Shown: one piece after another, positions 1-8,403 of the stretch
Layout: every line of letters starts with the position of its first letter
Numbering within the stretch: the stretch's first letter is position 1
NCBI RefSeq assembly: GCF_007676705.1
Contig: NZ_VEBF01000002.1
Location: forward strand, 1,364,001-1,428,000
From: Paenibacillus xylanexedens
GTDB taxonomy: Bacteria; Bacillota; Bacilli; Paenibacillales; Paenibacillaceae
Direction of reading: 5' to 3'
DNA: 64,000 nt
Notes under the pieces: generated by a model
Database searches by the model: none
Told to the model about the DNA's origin: nothing
What the model saw: only the letters and a program-made list of their open reading frames with translations
Made by a program: the position numbers and the translations under genes

Positions 1-374
1 GATATACCCAGTATGTAAGGATCAGCTAGCGGATTCTGCACAGCAGCCTGCATAACAGCACCGCACAAGGCCAACCCTGCACCGATAAACATCGCCATCA
101 GCACACGTGGAAAACGAATCTGCCAGATAATATCGGTAAAGGAGCCTGCCTCAATGGGTGTTGCCCCCCACTGAAATCCCGTTAATTTGGTTAAAAGAAT
201 ACGATACGACTCCGCCAGCGGAATACGGACTTGTCCAATGGAAACCGCAATCCCTACAGAAATAATCGCAATAATGATTAAAGTTGCAATCAGTAAAGCA
301 AACCCGGATTTACTATGAACCAGAGATCCTCTTTTCCCCATACGCTGTGTCTGAACCTGAACCGTCTGTGCCAT
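1..374 (-). CDS. FecCD-family siderophore ABC transporter permease, 5' part
   Basis: This is the amino-terminal part of an iron-siderophore (BtuC/FecCD-like) inner-membrane permease; the gene runs off the left edge. Translation from the ATG at 374 gives a basic leader, a first membrane helix around residues 25-47, then the family pattern IRFPRVLMAMFIGAGLALCG followed by QNPLADPYILGI, which is typical of FecCD proteins. The start is supported by a GGGGGAAG ribosome binding site just upstream. A Fur-like box lies about 80 bases further upstream, so iron-repressed expression is likely. Facing it on the other strand is a decayed binding-protein fragment, which suggests the transporter once had an adjacent binding-protein gene. 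The substrate cannot be told from this part. Confidence 0.87.
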   Translation of the reverse strand, partial: MAQTVQVQTQRMGKRGSLVHSKSGFALLIATLIIIAIISVGIAVSIGQVRIPLAESYRILLTKLTGFQWGATPIEAGSFTDIIWQIRFPRVLMAMFIGAGLALCGAVMQAAVQNPLADPYILGI

Positions 375-450
375 CTCTTCCCCCATCAATTCGCGTAAAA
401 TGTAATAAATTGAATTTAGCTATTTACAACGTGTTTTCTCGGATTATAAT

Positions 451-465
451 TGAGAATGATTATCT
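451..465. promoter_or_regulatory. Fur-like box upstream of the permease
   Basis: TGAGAATGATTATCT matches 13 of 15 positions of the Bacillus 7-1-7 Fur box TGATAATNATTATCA. It lies between the divergent permease gene and the binding-protein remnant, where an iron-responsive operator is expected. The role is inferred from the match and position. Confidence 0.6.
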
Positions 466-595
466 TTGTCAATTTAAAACACATAGAAAAAGGCTTCTTC
501 GTTCAATGAAATTCACATCCAGAAGCAGCTACTCCTGCTGAGAATACAAATAAAACGACGTACCCGCTCACAATTGAGAATTTCATGTAGGTAAA

Positions 596-811
596 GAGCT
601 GGTTGTAGGTGCAAGTCCGGATCTGGTACTCGGACGGGGCGACCTGTTCGCTGATGCAGACTGGCGCGTGGGTACCGTCGATGGATTGAATGACATGAAT
701 ATACGTACGTTCCTGCAAACGACGAATCACAAAGGCACACTCGATAGCCAGTACAGCGATATTGCACAACTTGGGCAGATCGTCACGGAACAAGGCTTGA
801 CATTAGTTTGA
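596..811 (+). pseudogene. Remnant of a siderophore-binding lipoprotein gene
   Basis: In one frame this stretch reads PDLVLGRGDLFADADW, then VGTVDGLNDMNIRTFLQTT and a further 25 residues before a stop. That is the pattern of the middle of FepB/FhuD/FecB-type periplasmic binding proteins, where a substrate-contacting loop is followed by a helix. There is no signal peptide, lipobox, start codon or C-terminal lobe, so only about 72 codons of a normal 310-330 remain. It probably belonged with the divergent FecCD permease. The stop codon overlaps the operator of the next gene. Confidence 0.7.
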
Positions 812-825
812 CAACAAACTATATT
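797..825 (+). promoter_or_regulatory. marR promoter with embedded palindromic operator
   Basis: TTGACA (797-802) and TATATT (820-825) are separated by 17 bases. Between and across them lies TAGTTTG-ACAA-CAAACTA (804-821), a perfect 7-bp inverted repeat with a 4-base spacer. The same palindrome occurs before the hydrolase gene at 1270-1287. This position suits autorepression by the MarR protein. Predicted transcription start falls at about 832, the same place as the first usable ATG, so the message may be leaderless. Confidence 0.65.
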
Positions 826-831
826 ACACGT

Positions 832-1254
832 ATGAAAACAAGAGACGCTATTTCACTCATATCCAAAATTAAAGAGAAGGTCAACCGCTTCATCCTGGCC
901 GAGATGGCTGAGCAGGGAATCCAGGATCTCGCTACGTCCCATGGGGATATTATCTATGCCCTGTACAACAATCACAGGATGACCATGGCTGAGATTTCCA
1001 AAAAAATTGGCAAGGATAAATCCACGGTGACTGCACTTGTGGACAAATTGGTGCGGACAGGATACGTGCTCAAGGAGCGTGATGCAACAGATTCACGAGT
1101 TGTTCATGTGGCTTTGACTGCAAAAGGCGAAGAATTAAAGCCGGTCTTTGAAGAGATATCTCAGCGCATGCTGGACGTGTTTTATGCGGACGTTACGGAA
1201 GCGGAGAAAAAAGAACTGCTGCGAATTTTAATGAAAATTCATAGCAACTTCTAA
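832..1254 (+). CDS. MarR-family transcriptional regulator
   Basis: A 140-residue winged-helix repressor of the MarR family. The DNA-binding part is visible as MTMAEISKKIGKDKSTVTAL (helix-turn-helix) followed by the wing LKERDATDSRVVHVALTAKG, where the DxR motif is diagnostic. The ATG at 832 is preferred over the TTG at 808 because the TTG lies inside the promoter/operator. No ribosome binding site precedes 832, consistent with a leaderless transcript. The identical operator upstream of the next gene suggests it controls itself and the alpha/beta hydrolase. The ligand is unknown. Confidence 0.9.
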   Translation: MKTRDAISLISKIKEKVNRFILAEMAEQGIQDLATSHGDIIYALYNNHRMTMAEISKKIGKDKSTVTALVDKLVRTGYVLKERDATDSRVVHVALTAKGEELKPVFEEISQRMLDVFYADVTEAEKKELLRILMKIHSNF

Positions 1255-1269
1255 TTTTTTTTGGATGAA

Positions 1270-1287
1270 TAGTTTGATATCAAACTA
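1270..1287 (+). promoter_or_regulatory. Probable MarR operator before the hydrolase gene
   Basis: TAGTTTG-ATAT-CAAACTA has the same 7-4-7 inverted repeat as the site at 804-821, differing only in the four spacer bases. Two identical palindromes flanking a MarR gene are strong internal evidence for its operator. Confidence 0.7.
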
Positions 1288-1310
1288 ATATTTTAGAGGA
1301 GGTTTTTGGC

Positions 1311-2174
1311 ATGACGGACTACACTCAATTGTTACCGGAACATGAGGTAAAGAAGATCGGAGAACATGATTTACACTTGGAAATATTCGAAGGCCCCCCT
1401 CTTCATGACGCCAAAGCAGCGACCAAGAAACCACCTCTCCTGTTTGTTCACGGTGCATACACAGGCAGTTGGATGTGGAGCAAATACATCCCCCACTTTG
1501 CCCAGCACGGTTGGACCTGTTATGTCATGAACCTGAGAAGTCACTACAAGAGTCGGGTCATGGACATGACAAAGATTACATTTGACGATTATTTGGAGGA
1601 TATTCGTGAAGTATTGGCGGAGCTCAACGAACCTCCCGTTCTTATTGGCTTTAGTATGGGTGGGATCCTCAGTCAAAAGATTGCAGAAGCCGCTACTCTG
1701 GCAGGCCTAGTTATAATTGACTCCAGTATAAGCAAGGAAGTTCATGGGGTAATGCCCTACCCGGGAAGCGATCGTATCACACCTGGGATCATCATTCCTG
1801 CGCCTGTCCGTGATGAACTGACCAGTATCGATGAGACGGCAGAAGACATTGCTTTTCAGCGTAAATATCTTCAGATGGAGTCTTCGAAGGCATTTAGCAC
1901 ATTTTCCGTGATGTTTGGAGCAGATGGTGGTGTATCCATTAATGGCGAGCTGATCCATTGCCCCAGCTTGGTGATCAAGGCTGTTTCCAGTGAAGACGAA
2001 GATCAGAGAGGAAAATTAACCGCCAAGCAGCTGGATGCTGCATATGCCGGACTGTGGGATACGACCCATACGGGTTTACTTGTAGGCCAACGGTACATGG
2101 AACCTGTCGATATCATCCTTGAATGGATGAACAGACAATTCCCCTTTGAATTAACGGAAAAACTCAAAAAATAA
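1311..2174 (+). CDS. Alpha/beta hydrolase, MarR-controlled
   Basis: A 287-residue cytoplasmic alpha/beta-hydrolase. It shows the oxyanion-hole segment LLFVHGAYTGSWMW (about residues 43-56) and a nucleophile elbow GFSMGG with Ser115. A late THTG histidine around residue 250 may complete the triad, although the spacing is not the usual HxxxxE form. The start has a strong site, GAGGAGG, about 10 bases upstream. It follows the MarR gene by 56 bases and carries the same operator, so the pair probably forms a stress- or xenobiotic-inducible esterase unit. The substrate is unknown; lipase, esterase or lactonase activity are all possible. Confidence 0.85.
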   Translation: MTDYTQLLPEHEVKKIGEHDLHLEIFEGPPLHDAKAATKKPPLLFVHGAYTGSWMWSKYIPHFAQHGWTCYVMNLRSHYKSRVMDMTKITFDDYLEDIREVLAELNEPPVLIGFSMGGILSQKIAEAATLAGLVIIDSSISKEVHGVMPYPGSDRITPGIIIPAPVRDELTSIDETAEDIAFQRKYLQMESSKAFSTFSVMFGADGGVSINGELIHCPSLVIKAVSSEDEDQRGKLTAKQLDAAYAGLWDTTHTGLLVGQRYMEPVDIILEWMNRQFPFELTEKLKK

Positions 2175-2298
2175 AATAAATATCATGTTAAAACCTCCAT
2201 CTTACCTTTAATCCTGTATGCAAAAGTTTGAATTTTTCAGATAAGCTTATATGCATAGTTCTGGATAGGATTAAAATATAAGAAATGAGGTTTTGTAC

Positions 2299-3504
2299 AT
2301 GACCGCTCACACATCCCTCCCAAACCAAAGGGAGATTCCTTCCATATCTTCAAAACGCCTTCCGTGGGCTGGACTTCTTGCATTAGCCATGGCGGGATTT
2401 ATTTGCATCCTCACTGAAAGTCTGCCTGCGGGACTGCTGCCGCAAATTGCAAAAGACTTGGGGATCACAGAAGCCCTCACCGGACAGCTGGTGACTCTTT
2501 ATGCCATTGGATCACTTGTTGCTGCCATTCCCTTGACTGCTGCTACACGCGGATGGAGACGCCGACCTCTTCTGCTGGCATGCATTAGCGGCTTTCTTGT
2601 CTTTAACACCGTTACCGCCTTATCGTCAGATTACATCCTTACACTTGCTGCTCGTTTCATGGCGGGGGTCTCTGCGGGTGTGCTATGGGGAATGACAGCA
2701 GGTTATGCTCGTCGGATGGTCCCGGATTCGTTAAAAGGTAAAGCCATGGCCGTGGCTATGGTCGGCACACCGGTAGCATTAGCCCTGGGTGTCCCAATCG
2801 GTAGTTTTCTTAGTTCTTATATCGGCTGGCGCCTCATCTTTGGGATAGTATCTCTTCTGACCGTAGCTCTAATCGTATGGGTTCTCTGGAAAATGCCAGA
2901 CTTTGCCGGAGAGCCCGCTGGGGAACGTCTTCCGCTGTATAAGGTGTTTTTAATTCCGGGAGTTAGGCCTATTCTGTTTGTTGTTCTGGCCTGGATGCTT
3001 GCCCATAACATTCTATACACTTATATTTCTCCCTACCTTGCCCAGACCGTATTTGCTAACAGAGTAGACTTGATTTTGCTCATTTTCGGTATTACTTCCA
3101 TTGTTGGAATTTGGTTAACCGGAATGCTTATTGACCGGTTTTTGAGGAGATTGGTTATCATTAGCTTGGCATCATTCGCTCTGGCCTCTGTCGTGATGGG
3201 AATCGGTACTCATCAACCTGTCATTATTATTCTTGGCGTCATGATCTGGGGACTTACGTTTGGCGGGGCTGCCACACTGTTACAAACTGCCATCGCTCAA
3301 GCCGGAGGCAAAAGCACAGATGTCGCCCAATCGATGCTGGTTACAGCATGGAATCTGGCGATTGGCGGAGGAGGCATCATCGGGGGCATCCTTCTTGAAG
3401 TATTTGGAGCAGGATACCTTTCTGGGGCGCTGTTTATCTTGCTCATTCCTGCGTTGCTCGTAGCTATGCGTGCTTATAAATATGGATTTACCAGAGCAAA
3501 TTAA
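2299..3504 (+). CDS. MFS efflux transporter (AraJ/YdhP-like)
   Basis: A 401-residue major facilitator with about 12 hydrophobic helices. The first helix region GFICILTESLPAGLLPQIAKD and the segment with RFMAGVSAGVLWGMTAGYARR fit the DHA1 drug/sugar efflux group related to AraJ and YdhP. The ATG at 2299 is chosen because GAGG lies 8-10 bases upstream and the TTG six bases earlier has no spacing. It probably exports a small molecule or drug; the substrate is not shown by sequence. It stands alone between the hydrolase and a shared terminator. Confidence 0.87.
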   Translation: MTAHTSLPNQREIPSISSKRLPWAGLLALAMAGFICILTESLPAGLLPQIAKDLGITEALTGQLVTLYAIGSLVAAIPLTAATRGWRRRPLLLACISGFLVFNTVTALSSDYILTLAARFMAGVSAGVLWGMTAGYARRMVPDSLKGKAMAVAMVGTPVALALGVPIGSFLSSYIGWRLIFGIVSLLTVALIVWVLWKMPDFAGEPAGERLPLYKVFLIPGVRPILFVVLAWMLAHNILYTYISPYLAQTVFANRVDLILLIFGITSIVGIWLTGMLIDRFLRRLVIISLASFALASVVMGIGTHQPVIIILGVMIWGLTFGGAATLLQTAIAQAGGKSTDVAQSMLVTAWNLAIGGGGIIGGILLEVFGAGYLSGALFILLIPALLVAMRAYKYGFTRAN

Positions 3505-3538
3505 CAGGAAGACATTTTGCATGTGTTACACATAGGAG

Positions 3539-3578
3539 AAAGAGGAGTTCACTTGATGTGGACTCCTCTTCTGTTTTT
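3539..3578. terminator. Bidirectional hairpin terminator
   Basis: AGAGGAGT and ACTCCTCT arms (3541-3569, 12 bp with the inner CAC/GTG pairing) are followed by a T-rich tract. It lies between convergent genes and can serve both. Confidence 0.8.
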
Positions 3579-3597
3579 CATTGTAAAGACCAGAATT

Positions 3598-4050
3598 TTA
3601 TTCTGCCTGTGCCAGCAAATTTGGTCCTTCCACGAGATTCTTATGTGCAATTGGAGAAGACATGGTGATTAAAGTCATGTACGTACCATACGGATCACAC
3701 TTATTCTCAAACTCCTCGAGTCCTTGAATGGTGTCAGTGAGGATCTTCAGCAAGTAATTGTATTCCCCGCTTATCCGATAACATTCCACAACTTCAGGTG
3801 ACGCACGGCAGAAATCCAGGAAAGGATAACAATCTCGGGTACGAAAAAGAACATAGGCTGTGCTCTGCTTGCCCAATTTGGAAGGGGAGATCACGGTTCG
3901 ATATTCCTCGATTATTCCCTTTTCTTCCATTCGTTTGACTCGTTCAGTAACGGCGGGCTGAGATAACCCCACCAGTTTGCCTAGTTCGGTCATGGATAAT
4001 CTCGCCTGATTCTCCAAGTGAAACAGGATATGCTGATCTATTTCATCCAT
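3598..4050 (-). CDS. Lrp/AsnC-family transcriptional regulator
   Basis: A 150-residue Lrp/AsnC regulator. The N-terminal helix-turn-helix reads MDEIDQHILFHLENQARLSM, then LGKLVGLSQPAVTERVKRME; the C-terminal RAM domain contains GEYNYLLKIL and a predicted effector-binding loop. The start is placed at the ATG at 4050 because AAAGGAG lies about 9 bases upstream and the family usually begins with MD-x-x-D. It is divergent from the beta-lactamase-like gene at 4221 and may regulate it; the 170-base gap between them is AT-rich. The effector amino acid is unknown. Confidence 0.9.
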   Translation of the reverse strand: MDEIDQHILFHLENQARLSMTELGKLVGLSQPAVTERVKRMEEKGIIEEYRTVISPSKLGKQSTAYVLFRTRDCYPFLDFCRASPEVVECYRISGEYNYLLKILTDTIQGLEEFENKCDPYGTYMTLITMSSPIAHKNLVEGPNLLAQAE

Positions 4051-4220
4051 ATAACCCACTCCTTTAATTACATAAGATATATTCATAAATTACCTTAAGT
4101 ATATTCGTTAATTCATTATAATGCCTTTAACAAACCATGTAATACAAGATCCATCATTTATATAATAAACATAGTTACCCCGAGAAATCAAATACATCAG
4201 TTGGTGAGAGGAAGATACGC

Positions 4221-5405
4221 ATGAGAAAAGAAGACATGACGACATTGCATACTTATGTGGATGAAGCTATTGATCGCGCTCTAAGCGAAAAAAGAATCGT
4301 AGGAACAGTTGTACAGGTTGCATTAGGAGGGGAACTGGTATACAGCCGGGCTGCTGGTTTCGCAGACAGGGAGCAAAAGCGAACTATGTCGGAAAACGCT
4401 CTGTTTCGACTTGCTTCCGTAACCAAACCTATTGTATCGACAGCAGCTCTGGCATTAATCTCACAAGGAAAGCTGAGTCTGCATGATCCGGTGACCCGCT
4501 GGCTTCCTGCATTCCGGCCCAAACTTGCTAATGGTCAGGACGCTTCAATATCAGTACATCAGTTGATGACGCACACCGCAGGCTTGACATACCGTTTCTT
4601 CCAAGAAGACCAGGGAACCTATGAACTTGCAGGAGTATCGGACGGAATGGATTGGTCTGAAATTAGTCTGGAGGAGAATCTACAAAGCCTGGCTTCTGCT
4701 CCTCTTCTGTATGAGCCAGGAAACATGTGGAGATATTCCATTGCGACAGATGTACTTGGTGCCGTTATCGAAAAGGTAACTGGGATGTCACTACGAGAAG
4801 CTGTTCAAACGCTGGTTACTCATCCACTCCACATGACCGACACTGACTTTGTTGCGGTGGATTCGGAACGATTGACAGCCGCATACGCTAATGGTTCTGA
4901 AGAACCGCGTCTCCTTCATAAGGAGTTGGAGCTGATTCCTTTTATTGAGGGTACTGCTGGCTTCCGACTGTCACCCAATCGTGCGAATCATACTTCTGCT
5001 TACTTATCGGGCGGAGCGGGTATGGTTGGAAGTACCGGAGATTTTCTTACTTTACTTGAAACATTGCGACAAGGAGGACAGCCTCTCCTTACAGAAGCCG
5101 TTGCGGCTGAGATGTCTACCAATCAAATCGGTGATCTTGTGATGCCATACTGGCCAGGCAGAGGGTTTGGCCTTGGTTTTACCGTACTTAAAGATCCTGT
5201 CGCAGCCGGTACACCGGAATCCCCGGGTACGTGGCGGATGGGTGGAACTTACGGCCATTCCTGGTTTGTTGATCCAAAAGAAGAACTTAGTGTTGCAGCA
5301 TTCACCAACACGGCACTTGAAGGGATGTCGGGTCAGTATACCACCGATATCTGTGATGCCATCTATGCGAGCATTCGTGAAGGCAAAGAGGCTGCAAGAA
5401 TTTAA
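4221..5405 (+). CDS. Serine hydrolase, class C beta-lactamase/esterase family
   Basis: A 394-residue member of the beta-lactamase/transpeptidase-like fold. Motif 1 is SVTK (Ser66-Lys69), motif 2 is the YSI segment in WRYSIATDVLG, and the third motif region is GTYGHSWF in place of KTG. There is no signal peptide, so it is probably a cytoplasmic esterase or D-peptidase-like enzyme rather than a secreted beta-lactamase. The GAGAGGAAG site upstream supports the start. It is divergent from the Lrp/AsnC regulator, a common arrangement for regulated enzymes. Substrate unknown. Confidence 0.88.
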   Translation: MRKEDMTTLHTYVDEAIDRALSEKRIVGTVVQVALGGELVYSRAAGFADREQKRTMSENALFRLASVTKPIVSTAALALISQGKLSLHDPVTRWLPAFRPKLANGQDASISVHQLMTHTAGLTYRFFQEDQGTYELAGVSDGMDWSEISLEENLQSLASAPLLYEPGNMWRYSIATDVLGAVIEKVTGMSLREAVQTLVTHPLHMTDTDFVAVDSERLTAAYANGSEEPRLLHKELELIPFIEGTAGFRLSPNRANHTSAYLSGGAGMVGSTGDFLTLLETLRQGGQPLLTEAVAAEMSTNQIGDLVMPYWPGRGFGLGFTVLKDPVAAGTPESPGTWRMGGTYGHSWFVDPKEELSVAAFTNTALEGMSGQYTTDICDAIYASIREGKEAARI

Positions 5406-5413
5406 ATACGAAT

Positions 5414-5445
5414 AACCGCCCAATATCATTGGGCGGCTTTATTTT
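5414..5445 (+). terminator. Rho-independent terminator
   Basis: CCGCCCAAT and ATTGGGCGG arms with a 4-base loop are followed by a T-rich stretch directly after the beta-lactamase-like gene. Confidence 0.85.
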
Positions 5446-5461
5446 GCAACGATGGTAAGAC

Positions 5462-6823
5462 CTACTGTCTGTTATTACTCAAATTTCTCTTTTTAAAAAG
5501 GTAGATCCCCGCAACAAGAATAAACCACACCGGCGTGACAAATAGCGCCACTCGCGTGTCCTCAGCCAATGCCAATACTACTAGCACAAACGCCAGAAAA
5601 GCCAAAATTAAATAGTTTGAGAACGGATATAGTGGCAACTTAAAGCGACTGCGACTCGCCAGTCCCGGCTGAGTACGACGATATCTAAGATGACAGATCA
5701 CCATGATGCCCCAGACAAAGATGAAGCATACAGTCGACACGCTCGTGATCAGTGTAAATACGCCCTCAGGCATCACATAGTTCAGTACAATCGCGATCAG
5801 AATAACGATTGTAGAGAAATACAGCGCATTGGAAGGGACTTTCCGCTTGTTCAGTCGTGCAAACGACTCAGGCGCGTTGTGATCTTTTGCCATGGAAAAC
5901 ACCATACGGCTTGTACTGAAAATGGCACTGTTACAAGCCGAAGCCGCTGATGTTAACACAACGAAATTCACAATCCCTGCAGCGGCCGCAATACCTACAG
6001 CGGCAAACACCTGTACAAACGGACTTTCCGTAGGCACAATGGCGTTCCACGGGTAAATGCTCATAATAATCAGCAATGCGCCAACGTAGAAGAGCAGTAC
6101 CCGGATCGGAATCTGGTTAATCGCTCTCGGAATAACCTTCTCCGGGTTCTCGGTTTCCCCCGCTGTCAGCCCCACCAGTTCCATGCCTACAAAGGCGAAT
6201 ACCACCATCTGGAACGATATGATGAATCCATGCAGTCCATTCGGGAACCATCCCCCATGACTCCAGAGATTACTGAAGCTGGCTGGACCCTGATCCGTGG
6301 TAAAACCTTTGATGATCATATATAAACCAACAACAATAAGTGCCAGAATAGCCACGACTTTAATTAGGGCAAACCAGAATTCCATTTCACCGAACAGCTT
6401 GACCGTCGCCAAGTTCATGATTAGCAATATGACCAACGCAATTAACCCCGGCATCCACTGAGGTACATTCGGAAACCAAAACTGCGTATACAATCCAACG
6501 GCGGTAATGTCAGCCATAGCAATGGAAATCCAGCAGAACCAGTAAGTCCACCCTGTAATAAATGCCGCCATATTTCCCAGGTAATCGCGCACGAAATCGA
6601 CAAAGGAATGATACTTTAAGTTGCTAAGCAGCAGTTCCCCCAATGCACGCATGATCAGGAACAATACAACACCCGTGATGATATAGGCCAGCAAGATAGA
6701 TGGCCCTGTCAGTTGGATCGTTTTGCCTGCTCCGAGAAACAGACCTGTTCCGATCGCCCCTCCAATGGCCATCAGCTGCACATGCCTGTTCTTTAATCCC
6801 CTTGTTAACGTTTCTTGCTGCAT
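5462..6823 (-). CDS. cycA: APC amino acid permease, CycA-like (D-serine/D-alanine/glycine)
   Basis: A 453-residue amino acid-polyamine-organocation permease with 12 predicted helices. Diagnostic segments are GGAIGTGLFLGAGKTI near the N-terminus, GWTYWFCWISIAMADITAVG and NLATVKLFGEMEFWFALIK, all closely matching the E. coli CycA pattern. The predicted role is proton-driven uptake of D-alanine, D-serine and glycine at the cytoplasmic membrane. Assignment to CycA rather than another AAT-family permease rests on those segments. Convergent with the upstream hydrolase. It marks the left border of the accessory island. Confidence 0.88.
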   Translation of the reverse strand: MQQETLTRGLKNRHVQLMAIGGAIGTGLFLGAGKTIQLTGPSILLAYIITGVVLFLIMRALGELLLSNLKYHSFVDFVRDYLGNMAAFITGWTYWFCWISIAMADITAVGLYTQFWFPNVPQWMPGLIALVILLIMNLATVKLFGEMEFWFALIKVVAILALIVVGLYMIIKGFTTDQGPASFSNLWSHGGWFPNGLHGFIISFQMVVFAFVGMELVGLTAGETENPEKVIPRAINQIPIRVLLFYVGALLIIMSIYPWNAIVPTESPFVQVFAAVGIAAAAGIVNFVVLTSAASACNSAIFSTSRMVFSMAKDHNAPESFARLNKRKVPSNALYFSTIVILIAIVLNYVMPEGVFTLITSVSTVCFIFVWGIMVICHLRYRRTQPGLASRSRFKLPLYPFSNYLILAFLAFVLVVLALAEDTRVALFVTPVWFILVAGIYLFKKRNLSNNRQ

Positions 6824-6963
6824 GATAAACCACCACTCTCTTTCTGCACATGCTCTCTACGATGCAAAACTTGTATACCACTCATCATATAATAATCTGA
6901 CCCGAATACCTATCCCTCATTTATATATTTTTTCACACAGTAAAAGGCACCCCTAAATGACGG

Positions 6964-7016
6964 TTGACAAGAACATGTACCGTTAAAAGACAAGAACTTG
7001 TACCTATTGCTGTTTA
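6964..7016 (+). repeat. ACAAG-N2-CTTGT repeat, copy A1
   Basis: The stretch contains GACAAGAACATGTACCGTTA and then GACAAGAACTTGTACCTATTG. It is repeated nearly base for base at 7222-7275. The core ACAAGAACTTGT is palindromic except at its centre. It belongs to the family seen again at 19.5, 21.7 and 24.8 kb. Confidence 0.8.
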
Positions 7017-7046
7017 CTTCTCTCTTTTCACTCCTTCAATTTACCC

Positions 7047-7078
7047 GGGTTTATGGGTTTATGGGTTTATGGGTTTAT
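7047..7078 (+). repeat. Tandem octamer repeat (GGGTTTAT x4)
   Basis: Four perfect head-to-tail copies of GGGTTTAT plus a partial fifth lie between the two copies of the dispersed repeat. The unit length suggests replication slippage. No coding function is seen. Confidence 0.9.
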
Positions 7079-7221
7079 GGTTAATAAATAAGCAATCAGT
7101 CTTTTCAGTATAACGGATTCAAAAATTTGATTTTATAACAGTCTCTAGACGTTTTTTATCAGTATCTTAATGTTCAATATCACCTTACGTTAAGCATCTT
7201 TTTTATTTGATTTGGCCGTTT

Positions 7222-7275
7222 GGGACAAGAACATGTACCGTTAAAGGACAAGAACTTGTACCTATTGCCGTTTAC
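7222..7275 (+). repeat. ACAAG-N2-CTTGT repeat, copy A2
   Basis: A near-identical second copy of the 6964-7016 repeat, 258 bases further on. It is followed, as in copy A1, by a segment with related spacing that ends in an AAACCGTTAATC hairpin. Here that hairpin is intact and serves as the terminator of the next minus-strand gene. Confidence 0.8.
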
Positions 7276-7311
7276 AAACCCCTTTTCCTATTCATTTTAA
7301 ACCGGGTTAAA

Positions 7312-7347
7312 CACAAAAAAACCGTTAATCTTTTCAGATTAACGGTT
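7312..7347 (-). terminator. Terminator of the 7348-7689 gene
   Basis: AAACCGTTAATC and GATTAACGGTTT form a 12-bp stem with a 5-7 base loop. On the minus strand a T-rich run follows. It starts immediately at the stop codon of the gene. Confidence 0.75.
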
Positions 7348-7689
7348 TCAAAAACTCAATTTTTTCACATATGTCTCGACTGTTTTTTGTAAAATAATAT
7401 GTTCGTCACTTGGATTATTCTTGCTCAGCATTGCAACTTTTTGTGGTGTATACGAAATCATTGATTGAATATCTCGTTTAGCGGTTCCATGTTGATTCGG
7501 GCAATTGCACTTGTTAGTCAACAACAGCTCTTTGTTTTGCAAATGATAATATTCAATGCTGCTCGATGAGCTGCTCTCATCAAAGTTATATTTAAAAGCG
7601 ACATCTGGAAACGAACGATCCCTCATATTCTCAATTTCCTTCCAATTAGGAACACTAATTTCTTTACTTCTCTTCCCTGCGATCTCCAT
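7348..7689 (-). CDS. Hypothetical protein, possibly 5'-truncated; has a decayed paralogue
   Basis: A 113-residue soluble protein with no recognised family. It has a serine-rich stretch (DESSSSSSIEY) and a C-terminal segment TPQKVAMLSKNNPSDEHIIL that recurs in a fragment at 22023-22145. No ribosome binding site precedes the ATG. The frame stays open for about 30 more codons upstream (WILEKLVLQFCENFF), which suggests the true start has been lost. It lies between the 7222 repeat and a second unknown minus-strand gene. The related fragment shows that this gene family travels with the repeat in the island. Confidence 0.55.
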   Translation of the reverse strand: MEIAGKRSKEISVPNWKEIENMRDRSFPDVAFKYNFDESSSSSSIEYYHLQNKELLLTNKCNCPNQHGTAKRDIQSMISYTPQKVAMLSKNNPSDEHIILQKTVETYVKKLSF

Positions 7690-7864
7690 CCAAGCACAAA
7701 AGAAATTTTCACAGAACTGTAAGACTAGTTTTTCAAGAATCCAGGAAATTCCCCTATATCAATACTTCTACGGATTTTCATTTGATAATTGACGACCTGA
7801 TCAGAGAAATACTCCAGAAGCTCCCTGATTAGAAGTGGCGATACATCAGAAATCAAGCTCGTTC

Positions 7865-8233
7865 TTAAAGAATTAAAGCCGTAGAAATTATCATTTTTGG
7901 AGTAAATCTTAAGTATGGCTTACTAGCTAACCGGCATTCTTGAAGTAAGTGTTGTTCCGACTCATTTAAACAGTTCCACTTAATTCGGACAACTTTAGGA
8001 AGCAAACCATGGCTGTCTAGCAGCTCATAAAGTTGTTCGTTTTTCATATCATACTGTATAGTGGCGATGAACTTTCCTACTACATTCTGTGCTGTCCACT
8101 CAAGTCGTTTGAGACCAAGAGAAGCTTGATAATCACTGATCAGTTGTCTCAGGAAATTTACTTTTGTGCCAGAACAATGCATTTGGTTATAACATGAAGA
8201 TTCAACAAAACGGATAACGCTCTCTATACTCAT
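7865..8233 (-). CDS. Hypothetical protein, 122 aa
   Basis: A soluble 122-residue protein with no recognised domain. The frame is preceded by AAGGGG at a suitable distance from the ATG at 8233. It is followed downstream on the same strand by the other unknown gene, with a 175-base gap containing broken reading frames, so these may be pieces of one decayed operon. It is divergent from the ABC-3C-like locus at 8404. Function cannot be assigned. Confidence 0.55.
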   Translation of the reverse strand: MSIESVIRFVESSCYNQMHCSGTKVNFLRQLISDYQASLGLKRLEWTAQNVVGKFIATIQYDMKNEQLYELLDSHGLLPKVVRIKWNCLNESEQHLLQECRLASKPYLRFTPKMIISTALIL

Positions 8234-8403
8234 TTATGTTTACCCCTTATTTTTGAGATCAGTGAATGTTATTGACCATCTTGTTTTGATTTATACTAAA
8301 GATATTGTATTTACCATTATGAAATTAAGAGTTATATTGCTACAATGTGTAGGTATAGGAAAACTACCCCAATCTTCTTAGCAGAAAGGAGTTTAAACGT
8401 CTT

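Noticed and set aside
503..793. Minus-strand 96-codon frame
   Set aside because: It is antisense to the binding-protein remnant, whose plus-strand translation matches a known family.
7047..7078. Telomere-like or origin iteron function of the GGGTTTAT repeat
   Set aside because: Only four perfect copies, no replication gene nearby and no DnaA-box cluster; slippage is enough to explain it.
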